Shown here piece by piece: positions 1 to 7,810 of a stretch of DNA of 39,704 nt. Source of the DNA: Betaproteobacteria bacterium. GTDB taxonomy: Bacteria; Acidobacteriota; Terriglobia; Acidiferrales; UBA7541. How positions within the stretch are numbered: the stretch's first letter is position 1; the number at the start of each line of letters is the position of its first letter. The translations under genes and the position numbers were made by a program. The DNA lies in assembly GCA_903970165.1 (NCBI GenBank), contig CAJCHZ010000035.1, positions 1-39,704 on the forward strand, in the 5' to 3' direction. The notes beneath the pieces are model-generated. The model did no database searches. It was not told the origin of the DNA and was given only the letters and a program-made list of their open reading frames with translations.

Positions 1-219
1 CACAAACATCCCCAAAAATCCTGCCGCCACAAAAAACGTAAACTGCCGCAGCGTCAGAAACCCCGACTGCTGCAAAGCCGCCCCGATATACGCCACAATA
101 AAAATGTCGTACAAATCAAAAAAATTCCCCAGCGACACCAATGCAATAAACCGCCGGTGAAACCTCCCCAGCGGCAACCGCTCAATCCTCTCCGCAATCG
201 TCAGTTGGTTCCCCGGCAA
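1..219 (-). CDS. MFS transporter, N-terminal part (cut by window edge)
   Basis: The minus strand encodes 73 residues that run off the left edge. After a polar stretch (roughly residues 1-20) comes RFIALVSLGNFFDLYDIFIV, then a second hydrophobic stretch. This is the typical start of a major facilitator superfamily (sugar/metabolite:proton symporter-like) permease: cytoplasmic N-terminus, TM1 with an FFDLYD motif, and the beginning of TM2. The start is taken as TTG at 217-219 because an in-frame TAA lies four codons upstream and AAGGGG sits about five bases before it; no ATG precedes TM1. The substrate cannot be inferred. The gene is followed upstream by two hairpin-forming repeats. The family assignment is fairly secure; the exact start is less so. 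Confidence 0.75.
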   Translation of the reverse strand, partial: MPGNQLTIAERIERLPLGRFHRRFIALVSLGNFFDLYDIFIVAYIGAALQQSGFLTLRQFTFFVAAGFLGMFV

Positions 220-238
220 ATCGGCCCCTTAAACGGTG

Positions 239-258
239 GGGAGGGGCTTGCCCCTCCC
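239..258. repeat. GC-rich perfect hairpin repeat (GGGAGGGGC/GCCCCTCCC)
   Basis: A 9-bp perfect inverted repeat with a two-base centre (effectively an 8-bp stem with a CTTG loop) lies between the MFS and M28 genes. There is no U-tract, so it is more like a REP-type intergenic palindrome than a rho-independent terminator. Confidence 0.55.
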
Positions 259-306
259 TCTTCGATGCCCAACCTAACACCCACGCCGGCACACTCTCGC
301 GTGCAC

Positions 307-334
307 GTAGGGGCGCAGCATGAAGCGCCCCTAC
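307..334. repeat. 10-bp perfect hairpin (GTAGGGGCGC ... GCGCCCCTAC)
   Basis: A perfect 10-bp stem with an 8-nt loop (AGCATGAA) ends six bases beyond the stop of the M28 peptidase gene. Palindromes of the type GTAGGGGCG/CGCCCCTAC are often dispersed in large bacterial genomes. There is no T-tract on either side, so it may be a dispersed palindrome or a factor-assisted 3'-end structure. Confidence 0.6.
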
Positions 335-340
335 CACGGC

Positions 341-2425
341 TTACTTCACTTCCAAGACGAGACCAATCTTTTCCAACGCCTTCAGATACTCCACCACCAT
401 CTCCAACGGCACCGGTCCATACTCCGCCGATACCGCATCACGAATCTCCTGCGTATTCCTCTTCCCATCCGCAAAATTCAAAACCTCATACGCATACTCC
501 TCGCCGCCACCCCACAATCCCTCATAACTCAACAGCTTCGGCGTCGCCACTCCCGCCGCCTTAGCGTGATCTGCAAAATAGTCATACCCAAACACTGCCA
601 GGGGCCCTTTCGGATCGGTCTTTCGTTGGAACTTCAGCAGACCGTCGCCCGCAGCCTTTCCGGCCACGTGAGCCCCGATCTCTAAGTCTAATTTCTCTCC
701 GAACCATGACTGGGTGGAGTTCTGCACCGCGCGCTCATATATGCTCCAGTTCCAAGTGATCTCGTTTTGTTCATCGGAGGGGAAACTCAATCGCTTTATG
801 ACCTGCAACTCGGTCCGCCGGGACCTTCCAGGTGTTTCGAACAGAGCAAGCCTCAGTAAATCCTGATGCGTTTTCTCCAGTGCTAGCCAATACCCGCTAG
901 CCGCCCCAATAAATGCCGCCCTCTTCAACTTCGTCGTATCAATATTCGCTGCCGTATCAAAATTCGTATGAATGTACCGGTCCGGCCAGTCATTCATATA
1001 AATCGCCGGTATCCCGAACGACGAATCTTGATAGACATCATGGTCGCTCCCCATCGTGTACGCCGAATACTCCGCCCGCAGCGGCTCCTTCCCTCCCTCC
1101 GGCGCCACCATCGGATATTCCGAACGCAACCCCGCCGCGAAACGGTACGACTGATCGTTCAGCCAATCCGCAAACGCCCACGCCACGTCATGCACAAACG
1201 ACGGCAAACTCATCGGCCCGCGTGTCACGTGGAACACTGCTTTCGTCACCGGCCCGCCGCCCACCATGTCCATGTGCACCACGGCCTTGATCCGCTTGGC
1301 AAATTCCGGCTTGCCATTCAACAGCGCCAAGGTCCCCTCAATTTCCGGCGGCCAGATAAACCGTATCGTCCGCGCCGGTCGCGCCAATTTCCCCTCCGCA
1401 ATCAACTTCTGCAAAGTTCGCGCGACCTCCAAAATCGTCATGCACCCGCTGGCATTGTCATTCGCTCCCGGCCGCTGATGATCCAGGTGGCACGAAAACG
1501 CAATTTCCTCGTCCTTCAATTTGGGGTCCGCACCCGGAATCACCGCCGTCACCACTTCATAATTCCCCGCATGCTGCCCCGCCTTCACCACTGCATGCAG
1601 CGTGATCTTCTCTCCATGCGCCAGCCGCTCGCGCATCCCCCGCGCCGTCTTCAGCGACACCATAAACGCAAACGTCTTGTGCTCCGAAAACGCCTCCAGA
1701 TGCCCCCACCGAATTACATTCTCATCCTCGCCCCACCACGCGTTCTTCTGGTTCTGCGCATAACTCACCAGTCCGGCCGCCCCAAATTTTGCCACCGCCA
1801 ATTCCTGCGCCGCTCCCGGCGACGCGCTTACCAAAACAATCCGCCCTTTAACGTCCTTCCACTTATAGTCGCTCTCTTTCGTGCCCTCGCCCACGTCCAC
1901 CAAATCTGCCGTCAAATCCGCCGACTCGCTATCCTCAGCCAACACCACCGGCTCCGCCGCATAACTGCCGATCCGCACCGGCTTGAAACTACCGCACTCC
2001 CCGATCGCATGGGCCTTACTCAAGCCCTTTAGGCAGTCGTCAATGTCGCCGGGTACGATTTCGTCCAGCTCCCCCACTTCTGCATCCCAAGCCGGACGCG
2101 ACCTCTGCGTCCCGTAAAAAATCTTCCCATCCGCCGGAAACTCCAAAATCTGCACATCGATCAACCCATACGCCCGCGCCCGCTCCGCTACCAACTCCGC
2201 CGCTGAATGAAATCCCCGCGACCCGCGCTGCCGGTGAAATGTCGCAATCACTTCCAAATTCCGCTTCGCCGTTTCCCCGCTCAACTCATTCGCCAGCGCC
2301 GCCACGTCCTTTTCCGGCAAAAGCGGTGGCTTCTGCGCCTCAACCATTCCAGCGCTTAAACCCAGCGCCGCTGTAATCCATATCGCCGCAGCACGCGCAT
2401 TTTCAAACGTGTTCCGCATTTGCAT
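341..2425 (-). CDS. Secreted M28-family zinc aminopeptidase
   Basis: The 694-aa precursor has a signal peptide (about residues 1-30, ending near GMVEA). An inserted PA-like region (about 160-290) precedes the M28 catalytic domain (about 290-500), and a C-terminal extension of roughly 190 residues follows. The five di-zinc ligands expected for M28 are visible: H313 in CHLDH, D323 in ANDNASG, Glu in PEIEG (about 361-363), D386 in HMDMVGG and H486 in YIHTNFD. The protein should be an exported exopeptidase releasing N-terminal amino acids from peptides. The extension resembles winged-helix/bacterioferritin-like tails of large M28 proteins but I cannot name it. Start: ATG at 2423-2425 with GGAGG about eight bases upstream. 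It is transcribed divergently from the arsR-like gene. Confidence 0.92.
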   Translation of the reverse strand: MQMRNTFENARAAAIWITAALGLSAGMVEAQKPPLLPEKDVAALANELSGETAKRNLEVIATFHRQRGSRGFHSAAELVAERARAYGLIDVQILEFPADGKIFYGTQRSRPAWDAEVGELDEIVPGDIDDCLKGLSKAHAIGECGSFKPVRIGSYAAEPVVLAEDSESADLTADLVDVGEGTKESDYKWKDVKGRIVLVSASPGAAQELAVAKFGAAGLVSYAQNQKNAWWGEDENVIRWGHLEAFSEHKTFAFMVSLKTARGMRERLAHGEKITLHAVVKAGQHAGNYEVVTAVIPGADPKLKDEEIAFSCHLDHQRPGANDNASGCMTILEVARTLQKLIAEGKLARPARTIRFIWPPEIEGTLALLNGKPEFAKRIKAVVHMDMVGGGPVTKAVFHVTRGPMSLPSFVHDVAWAFADWLNDQSYRFAAGLRSEYPMVAPEGGKEPLRAEYSAYTMGSDHDVYQDSSFGIPAIYMNDWPDRYIHTNFDTAANIDTTKLKRAAFIGAASGYWLALEKTHQDLLRLALFETPGRSRRTELQVIKRLSFPSDEQNEITWNWSIYERAVQNSTQSWFGEKLDLEIGAHVAGKAAGDGLLKFQRKTDPKGPLAVFGYDYFADHAKAAGVATPKLLSYEGLWGGGEEYAYEVLNFADGKRNTQEIRDAVSAEYGPVPLEMVVEYLKALEKIGLVLEVK

Positions 2426-2546
2426 TCAAAAAACCTCCGCCTGAAATCCCGCCAACAGTAGCACAGACCCTCGTCCTGATCGGCACCGCCGATGATTCGC
2501 TCTGTCTCACAGATCCGCATCACTTAACCTGTGCGTTAAATATCTA

Positions 2547-2576
2547 TTGCATTCGTTCCCGCCTCCGCACTATACT
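2547..2576 (+). promoter_or_regulatory. Probable promoter of the ArsR/SRPBCC operon (leaderless mRNA)
   Basis: TTGCAT (2547-2552) and TATACT (2571-2576, five of six matches to TATAAT) are separated by 18 bp. The predicted transcription start (about 2582-2584) falls on or next to the GTG start at 2584, so the mRNA would have essentially no leader. No Shine-Dalgarno is present, which fits. Confidence 0.5.
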
Positions 2577-2583
2577 TCACCGC

Positions 2584-2943
2584 GTGGTTAATAATCCCAA
2601 AGCAGTCAATGCCATTTTCGCCGCTCTCGCCGACCCCACGCGCCGCGCCATCCTCGTCCGCCTCGGCGAGCGCGGTGAGTGCCCGGTCACCATCCTCTCC
2701 AAACCGTTTCCTATCTCGCCGCCCGCCATCTCGCGCCATTTGCGCGTCCTCGAGCGCGCCCGCCTCATCGAGCGCCGTCGCACGGGTCGCGTCCACCTCA
2801 TCCGAGCCCGTTCCGCGGCCCTCAAACAAGCCCAATCCTGGCTCGCCCACTGTGCCGCCGCTTGGGACTTTCAGTTCGACGCCCTCGACGAATTTCTCCA
2901 CCATGAAAAACCCGCTCAAAAACGAAAGGAAAAGCGAAAATGA
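2584..2943 (+). CDS. ArsR/SmtB-family winged-helix repressor
   Basis: The 119-aa protein has the ArsR-type winged helix: IFAALADPTRRAIL (about 12-25) and the recognition-helix region PPAISRHLRVLERARLIERR. The metal-binding ELCVC motif is absent. This and the downstream partner place it in the subgroup that regulates SRPBCC/AHSA1 genes and not metal resistance. The start is GTG at 2584: no ATG is available before the domain and the promoter -10 ends only seven bases upstream. Its last four bases (ATGA) overlap the start of the SRPBCC gene, indicating translational coupling. Probably a cytoplasmic autoregulator; the ligand is unknown. Confidence 0.9.
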   Translation: MVNNPKAVNAIFAALADPTRRAILVRLGERGECPVTILSKPFPISPPAISRHLRVLERARLIERRRTGRVHLIRARSAALKQAQSWLAHCAAAWDFQFDALDEFLHHEKPAQKRKEKRK

Positions 2944-3431
2944 AATCCGACGTGAAAATCACCGGCAACCGGCTCCAAATTACGCGTACTGTCGACGCCC
3001 CACGCCCCCGCGTCTTCGCTGCTTTTGCCGACCCCGCGCAACTCCAGTGCTGGACCGGATGCAAAGACGCGGAAAACGTCAAATGCCAGTCCGACTTTCG
3101 TGTTGGCGGCAGGTTCACCACAAAAATGCACATCGGCGGCCATGCCCATTGCGACTGCACGTTCACCGGGATTTACGAAGAAATCCTCGAACCCCAGAAA
3201 CTTGTCTACAGCATGGACGTCGGCGCCGCCGTAACCCGCATCTCCATTGAATTTTTCGAAGAAGGCCCTCAAACGCGCATCGTCCTCACGCAGGAAGGCG
3301 TCCCCGGTGAGATCATAAAGTTCATCGAGCAAGGCACCCTCGAATCCTTCGACAAACTCGACGCCGTTCTCGCCGTTCAGGATGCAGGCGGCCCTCGCGC
3401 GCTGCACGCCGCTGCCCCGCCCAGCGTCTAA
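2940..3431 (+). CDS. SRPBCC/AHSA1-like (START-fold) protein
   Basis: The 163-aa protein begins with an AHSA1-like domain: TRTVDAPRPRVFAAFADPAQLQCW (seen in pieces) near residues 14-37, followed by alternating beta strands ending in TRIVLTQEGVPG. AHSA1-type proteins form a helix-grip cavity that binds hydrophobic ligands. Coupling with an ArsR-type regulator through an ATGA overlap is a very common bacterial arrangement. Alanine- and proline-rich residues close the C-terminus. The cargo is unknown. The domain call is confident; the biological role is not. Confidence 0.85.
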   Translation: MKSDVKITGNRLQITRTVDAPRPRVFAAFADPAQLQCWTGCKDAENVKCQSDFRVGGRFTTKMHIGGHAHCDCTFTGIYEEILEPQKLVYSMDVGAAVTRISIEFFEEGPQTRIVLTQEGVPGEIIKFIEQGTLESFDKLDAVLAVQDAGGPRALHAAAPPSV

Positions 3432-3540
3432 ACGTTGCCCCTGGCGATGGGCACGCCGCGTCTTCTTTCACGCCACGCCTCGCCGTATATTTCGCCTCCG
3501 CAAAAAAGGTGTACCATCGCGACGGACCACCAACCGTCCT

Positions 3541-4242
3541 ATGACCACCGCGATTTCATCAGCGCCCGAATCAGCTCTCACCACCCACCGATTCTTCCTG
3601 CTCTTCGTTCTTCTTCTGGGGACCCTCTGTCTATACCCCTATTCCGAAACTCCCAGCTTCGGCTACTACGCGTTCCGCATAGTCGCTGCCAGCGCCACGC
3701 TCATTAGCGTTTACGCCGCTAAAATCCACCGCGGCCTTCTCGTCCTCGCCATCCTTTTGGCTATTCCAACGTTATTCCAGCGCATTCTGCTCCACGCCAC
3801 TGATCTCACCTCCCTCTCCGTTGTCCGCGTCGTTCTCAGCTTCCTCTTCGATCTACTCATCGTCGTCGTAATTTTCCGTCACGTTTTCGCGAGAGACCGG
3901 ATCAGCTCCGAAACGATCTTTGGAGCGCTTTGCATCTACCTCCTCGTGGGCTTCAGTTTTGCCGGCCTGTACGGGATGGTCAGTGACTTACAGTCAAAAG
4001 CTTTCTTTCTCGATCCCAGCGCCAATCTTCACGCCGTTCCGAATCGTTTCGATTTCATCTATTACAGCTTCACTACGATGACCTCCCTTGGCGCTGCCGG
4101 GATGATCCCCGTCTCGCCGGCGGCACGCTCCATCACCATCCTCGAAACTATTTTTGGTGGCCTCTATCTCGCCGTCCTCATCGCAAGGCTGATAGGCGCC
4201 TACCGTCCGAATCCATCGAGCGCTACCTCAACCACTCCATAA
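3541..4242 (+). CDS. Two-TM-type ion channel (Ion_trans_2-like) with degenerate filter
   Basis: The 233-aa membrane protein has about five or six hydrophobic helices: roughly 17-33, 45-60, 64-80, 93-114, 126-147 and 195-220. The pore region FIYYSFTTMTSLGAAGMIPVSP (about 172-192, given here as one 22-residue span: key residues T181, S182, L183, G184, A185, A186, G187) sits where K+ channels have TTVGYGD. The tyrosine and aspartate of the filter are replaced, so potassium selectivity is unlikely. The last helix (GGLYLAVLIARLIG) is typical of bacterial Ion_trans_2 proteins. The start ATG at 3541 was chosen over an upstream in-frame ATG (3382) because the upstream part overlaps the SRPBCC gene and is arginine-rich. 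Function: membrane pore or a non-conducting relative. Confidence 0.8.
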   Translation: MTTAISSAPESALTTHRFFLLFVLLLGTLCLYPYSETPSFGYYAFRIVAASATLISVYAAKIHRGLLVLAILLAIPTLFQRILLHATDLTSLSVVRVVLSFLFDLLIVVVIFRHVFARDRISSETIFGALCIYLLVGFSFAGLYGMVSDLQSKAFFLDPSANLHAVPNRFDFIYYSFTTMTSLGAAGMIPVSPAARSITILETIFGGLYLAVLIARLIGAYRPNPSSATSTTP

Positions 4243-4355
4243 ACTATCGTGCCTCGCATATCGCCATTCGCGAATCGCGTCTTTTCTTCCCTTTCAACTT
4301 TCAACTGTCGATTGCCAACTCTTCAAGTACAATCCCCGCACGTTCAGGGGAACCC

Positions 4356-5648
4356 ATGAGCTTTAACCAGCGCTTGGAAGAAATCCGCACCGGCTTTGAG
4401 CGGCCTTTCTGGATCGCCAACATCAGCGAAATCTTCGAGCGGCTTTCCTATTACGGCGCGTTCGCCTCGCTCGGGCTGTATCTCCACGAAAAGCTCAACT
4501 TCTCTACGCAGCAAACAGGCACGCTGACCGGCTGGTTTGGCGGAATGGTCTGGTTTCTAGCGATTTTCGGCGGCGCGGTGGCGGACAAGATTGGATTTCG
4601 CCGCGCTCTTTCGACGGCCTATCTAATCCTGGCGGCCGCCTACTTCCTAATTGGATCGATCGGAGATGCCTGGCTGGCGCCGGTGCGCAATGCCTTGCCG
4701 CTCGGGCTCTTCGTCGGCGTCATTCTGATGCTGCCCGCGTTGGGAATTTCCATGGTGAAGCCTTGTGTCGTCGGAACGACCGCGCGCGCTTCCAAAGATT
4801 CCGTGCGGCAAATCGGATACTCGATTTATTACACGATGGTGAACATCGGCAGTTTGGGCGGGCCGTACCTCGCCTCGTGGGCGCACGCGCATCTTGGCGT
4901 AGAGAAGGTGTTTCGCATTTCCGCGCTCAGCGTTTTCGCCATGTTCTTCTTCGTGCTTTTTTTCTTTCGCGAGCCGCGCAAAGCAGGAGACGCGCCGCCG
5001 CCAAGTCTCGCAACGGTGGCGAGAAATTTTCTAACCATTCTCTGGCCGCCGCGCTTTCTCATTTTTCTGCTGATCTTCACGGGCTACTGGGTCGTCTACT
5101 GGCAGCAGTACACGACGCTGCCCAGGTACATCACCGACTACGTCAATTCGAACAAGGGCGTGGCGGAGCTGATCCTCATTACCGATCCCCTGATCGTGAT
5201 TTTTCTTACGATTGCCGTGAACCATCTGACTCGAAACATCGCGCCGCTGCGTGCCGTGATTCTGGGAACCGTGATCACTTCGCTTTCGTGGCTGGTTCTG
5301 GCGTTCTGGCCAACGGTGCCCGGCGCGGTGGCCTCTCTCTCGGTTCTCGCGCTAGGCGAGATCATCCAGCAACCGCCGTATTATTCCTACATCTCCAAGC
5401 TGGCCCCTCCTGGACAACAGGGGATCTACATGGGCTTCGCGTTTCTGCCGCTGGGATTGGGTTCCATATTCGGTGGGATGCTGGGTGGCTATCTTCTCCA
5501 TCACTATGCCGAAATCCTGCATCAGCCTCAGCGAGTGTGGTATGCGCTGACAGCGGTTGGCCTTCTGACGGCCGCCTTGCTTTTGGTCTACGACCGCGCG
5601 ATAAGACCCACCGCGCAAGGCCCTGCGCCTCTCGAAGCAGCTCACTGA
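4356..5648 (+). CDS. POT/PTR-family proton-dependent oligopeptide transporter
   Basis: The 430-aa protein is a major facilitator with about 12 TM helices. It carries the family hallmark near the N-terminus, NISEIFERLSYYGAF (about 22-36), the equivalent of ExxERFxYY for proton coupling and peptide binding, followed by GGAVADKIGFRRAL in the TM2-TM3 loop. Such proteins import di- and tripeptides with protons. Residues KPCVVGTTARAS and LGEIIQQPPYYSY also match the family layout. RBS AGGGGA lies about six bases before the ATG. It is probably monocistronic. The setting fits with nearby M28 and M20 peptidases in a peptide-scavenging lifestyle, but no operon links them. Confidence 0.88.
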   Translation: MSFNQRLEEIRTGFERPFWIANISEIFERLSYYGAFASLGLYLHEKLNFSTQQTGTLTGWFGGMVWFLAIFGGAVADKIGFRRALSTAYLILAAAYFLIGSIGDAWLAPVRNALPLGLFVGVILMLPALGISMVKPCVVGTTARASKDSVRQIGYSIYYTMVNIGSLGGPYLASWAHAHLGVEKVFRISALSVFAMFFFVLFFFREPRKAGDAPPPSLATVARNFLTILWPPRFLIFLLIFTGYWVVYWQQYTTLPRYITDYVNSNKGVAELILITDPLIVIFLTIAVNHLTRNIAPLRAVILGTVITSLSWLVLAFWPTVPGAVASLSVLALGEIIQQPPYYSYISKLAPPGQQGIYMGFAFLPLGLGSIFGGMLGGYLLHHYAEILHQPQRVWYALTAVGLLTAALLLVYDRAIRPTAQGPAPLEAAH

Positions 5649-5729
5649 GACCGATTTTCCTACTTCGACCCGCAACGATTGCCGCCACCTGGGGAGCGCG
5701 ATAAATCTTGCCCCCGTCGCCGGCCGATC

Positions 5730-6212
5730 TCAATTCACCATGCGCCGCAGCGAGGCCAGCGCCTGCCGCGCCAGCGAATACCGTGGCTCGATTTCGAGCG
5801 CTTCCTGGAAGCACTTCATCGCGCGACCGTACATCTCCTTGCCAAGATAGGCTCGGCCAAGATTGTAGTGAGGGAAATGCCGCGGCTCGTAGCGGCGCGC
5901 TTCAGTCGCGCGTTCGAGCCAGGGTATCGCTTCATCAAATCGGCCCAATTCAATCAGATACGCGCCGATGTCGTTGTAAGGATTGCCGAATTCCGGGTCA
6001 ATCTCGATCGCGCGCTTGCACTCTGCGATGGCATCATCAATGCGTCCCTGAAAATGATAGGTCCAGCCTAGAAACGTGTAGGCCTCGGCGGTCGGGTGCA
6101 GCTCAAGCGAGGACTGATAGAGCTCCACGGCGCGGTCGTAATCCCCCTCCATTTGCGCCTGATAAGCGTCCTGGAGGATTTCCCAGGCTCTTGTGAGGGT
6201 TTCCTGGCTCAT
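5730..6212 (-). CDS. TPR-repeat protein
   Basis: The 160-aa protein is built of about four tetratricopeptide repeats, for example AYTFLGWTYHFQGRIDDAI, GNPYNDIGAYLIELGRFDEAI and HYNLGRAYLGKEMYGRAM. There is no signal peptide, so it should be a cytoplasmic scaffold. The start is placed at ATG 6212 (MSQETLTRAW). A further in-frame ATG at 6230 would add MLTIYS, but it overlaps a promoter-like -10, which makes 6212 likelier. It ends convergently with the POT gene and is transcribed divergently from the cytochrome c gene. The binding partner is unknown. Confidence 0.85.
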   Translation of the reverse strand: MSQETLTRAWEILQDAYQAQMEGDYDRAVELYQSSLELHPTAEAYTFLGWTYHFQGRIDDAIAECKRAIEIDPEFGNPYNDIGAYLIELGRFDEAIPWLERATEARRYEPRHFPHYNLGRAYLGKEMYGRAMKCFQEALEIEPRYSLARQALASLRRMVN

Positions 6213-6220
6213 GGAATAAA

Positions 6221-6249
6221 TTGTTAACATACGGTTTTAAGGGCGTCAA
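6221..6249 (-). promoter_or_regulatory. Possible promoter of the TPR gene
   Basis: Read on the minus strand, TTGACG (6244-6249) and TAACAA (6221-6226) are 17 bp apart. The -35 matches five of six bases but the -10 only three. A start near 6214 would give an almost leaderless mRNA beginning at ATG 6212. Weak evidence. Confidence 0.3.
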
Positions 6250-6267
6250 AAGTACAACAGTTCCATC

Positions 6268-6284
6268 GGTTCCCGGGCGGAACC
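6268..6284. promoter_or_regulatory. Inverted repeat GGTTCC-CGGGC-GGAACC in divergent promoter region
   Basis: A perfect 6-bp inverted repeat with a 5-bp centre lies between the divergent TPR and cytochrome c genes, about 20 bp upstream of the possible TPR -35. It could be a dimeric regulator's operator. No regulator gene is adjacent. Confidence 0.3.
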
Positions 6285-6390
6285 TGTCCTTTGTGCCGGG
6301 TTCCTGGAGTGGAAATTAAGCGCGTAAAAAGAGAAGATGGGGGCGCACTTTTCAAAGGAACAGGAAGAGACCAAAGACGAGGGGGGAGAC

Positions 6391-6759
6391 GTGAAGCGAA
6401 ATTATCTGTTACTTGGGATTGCGGTGCTGTCCGTCGCGGGGGCCGTTCTTGCACAGGATCCGCCGGCAAAGACCGCGCCAAAAAAGACCACGTCATCGAA
6501 GGGGTCCGCGACAAAGGGTAAGGAAATATTCGACGAGAAATGCGGCATCTGCCATTTCGCGGACAGCGATGCGAAGAAAATCGGTCCCGGCCTAAAGGGG
6601 CTGAACAAACGCGGCACGTTTACCGTAAACAACAACAAAGTGACGGACGACAATCTGAAGACCTGGATCGAAAACGGCGACACGCTGATGCCTCCGTTCA
6701 AAGATGTCCTGGACGAGCAGCAGATCAAGGACGTCATCGCCTATGTCAGGACGCTTTAA
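6391..6759 (+). CDS. Exported monoheme c-type cytochrome (class I)
   Basis: The 122-aa precursor has a signal peptide (KRNYLLLGIAVLSVAGAVLA, cleaved near residue 21) and a lysine/serine-rich linker. One heme site CGICH covers residues 51-55, and a Met ligand is at M100 in LMPPF. The C-terminal helix (IKDVIAYVRTL) is the typical closing helix. The start is GTG at 6391: GGGGGGAG (6381-6388) precedes it, and the signal peptide begins exactly there. An in-frame ATG at 6337 would add a charged stretch before the signal. Role: periplasmic electron carrier; the partner is not apparent. Confidence 0.88.
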   Translation: MKRNYLLLGIAVLSVAGAVLAQDPPAKTAPKKTTSSKGSATKGKEIFDEKCGICHFADSDAKKIGPGLKGLNKRGTFTVNNNKVTDDNLKTWIENGDTLMPPFKDVLDEQQIKDVIAYVRTL

Positions 6760-6922
6760 GGAGGACTGACATTCTTGTCTGTGCTCGTTCGATGTCGGGA
6801 ATTAAGCAGGCCGCCGCATAGCGAAGTGAAAAGTTTATTTGGTGGCTGCGTGATTCTCGAGGGATCTCAGAAATATTGCTCTTTGAAAATTTTCGCATTC
6901 ACAACCTGACTGAAAGTAAAAA
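6760..6922. other. Intergenic region, no gene seen
   Basis: About 160 bp between the cytochrome c stop and the HU terminator. It includes a GACATTCTTGTCTGTGC stretch, a half-palindrome of a kind that can be dispersed in genomes. Nothing else is recognisable, and the only ORFs are shadows. Confidence 0.3.
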
Positions 6923-6957
6923 GCCCCCGATGGCTTGATCGCTCGAGCCATCGGAGG
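6918..6957 (-). terminator. Rho-independent terminator of the HU gene
   Basis: On the minus strand, GCCTCCGATGGCT pairs with AGCCATCGGGGGC (13 bp with one G-T wobble, loop about 10 nt). It is followed at once by a T-rich tract (CTTTTTAC). It lies about 130 bp beyond the HU stop codon on the same strand. Confidence 0.8.
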
Positions 6958-7085
6958 CAAACTCAACCGGGACACCCACCCAACCACCTAGCGCCAACGA
7001 AACCGGCGATGCGCAATTCTGTAAATCGGCGCGTACCGATCTTGGTGCGCTGTGCCAGGGCCTTATCCTTGAAAAAACAGGGGAC

Positions 7086-7379
7086 CTACTTCAGTACGGC
7101 GTCCTTGAACGCCTTCGCGGGGCGCAGGCGAACCACGGTCTTCGCCTTGATCTTGATTGCTTCGCCCGTCTGAGGGTTGCGGCCCATGCGCGCCTTGCGG
7201 TGCGCTTTCACGGCGCGGCCGATGTTCGGAATAACGAACTTGCCGGCACCGCCCTTGCATTCCTTCACCGCGAGTTTGAAAAGCTCTTCAAAAAAGAGCG
7301 CGGCGGTTTTCTTGGGTGTGGCGCACTTCTCGGCGATGTGCGACACGATCTTGCTCTTGCTCATTGGCTTGGCTGCCAT
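7086..7379 (-). CDS. HU/IHF-family histone-like DNA-binding protein
   Basis: The 97-aa protein has the HU fold: an N-terminal helical dimerisation part (KSKIVSHIAEKC ... AALFFEELFKLAV) and a beta-arm region with GRNPQTGEAIKIKAK (about 71-85) that intercalates DNA, then a short C-terminal helix (RPAKAFKDAVL). It binds and bends DNA in the nucleoid. Length is only slightly above the usual 90 aa. The start is ATG 7379. AGGAGG lies rather far upstream (about 13 bases), and a second ATG five codons in is possible. A strong promoter and a rho-independent terminator frame it as a single-gene unit with a leader of about 105 nt. Confidence 0.93.
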   Translation of the reverse strand: MAAKPMSKSKIVSHIAEKCATPKKTAALFFEELFKLAVKECKGGAGKFVIPNIGRAVKAHRKARMGRNPQTGEAIKIKAKTVVRLRPAKAFKDAVLK

Positions 7380-7493
7380 CTAGTCTGCTTATCCTCCTAT
7401 TTTTACTTTCCACCCCGCTGCGGAAGCAAACGAGGCAGGCCACGAGTCCACTACCCCTGGGTGAATCGTGAAAAAAAACCCGGGCCGCACGGC

Positions 7494-7522
7494 ACTATAG
7501 CCAAGGTAGAAGGATAACGCAA
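7494..7522 (-). promoter_or_regulatory. Promoter of the HU gene
   Basis: On the minus strand, TTGCGT (7517-7522) and TATAGT (7494-7499, five of six) are 17 bp apart. The predicted start is near 7487, giving a leader of about 105 nt before the HU ATG. The leader contains a run of eight T after a GC-rich stretch; attenuation is possible but unsupported. Confidence 0.6.
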
Positions 7523-7810
7523 GGAAAAACAGCAAAAAAGGCTGGAAAAATGCGGCTTTTTCGGGAGGCTGGCGAGAATAGCCTGTGGAAATGCGGGTGA
7601 ACGCGTTTATTCCGCGGGAAACGGGAGGCAGAATCAAGAAACGGCACGAAAGACATTACCCAGGTTTATAGATAGCACCAGGACCCGAAAAAAACTCGTT
7701 GTGTGCCAGGCGGTGCGCTTTTTGCTGGCGTGTCTTACAGGAGGCAACCGCTCTCCTTGCGGCACCGCGAGTTTTCGAGCCCGGCGGGGGTTTAACTTGC
7801 CGATTTGAGC
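7523..7810. other. Intergenic region upstream of HU, no gene seen
   Basis: About 290 bp between the HU promoter and the M20 dipeptidase stop. No coding pattern, tRNA or convincing hairpin was recognised. Confidence 0.3.

Noticed and set aside
968..2032. 354-aa plus-strand ORF
   Set aside because: Antisense to the M28 peptidase; Arg/His-rich composition typical of a shadow frame.
4763..5704. 313-aa plus-strand ORF
   Set aside because: Alternative frame inside the POT transporter, no hydrophobic segments or domain.
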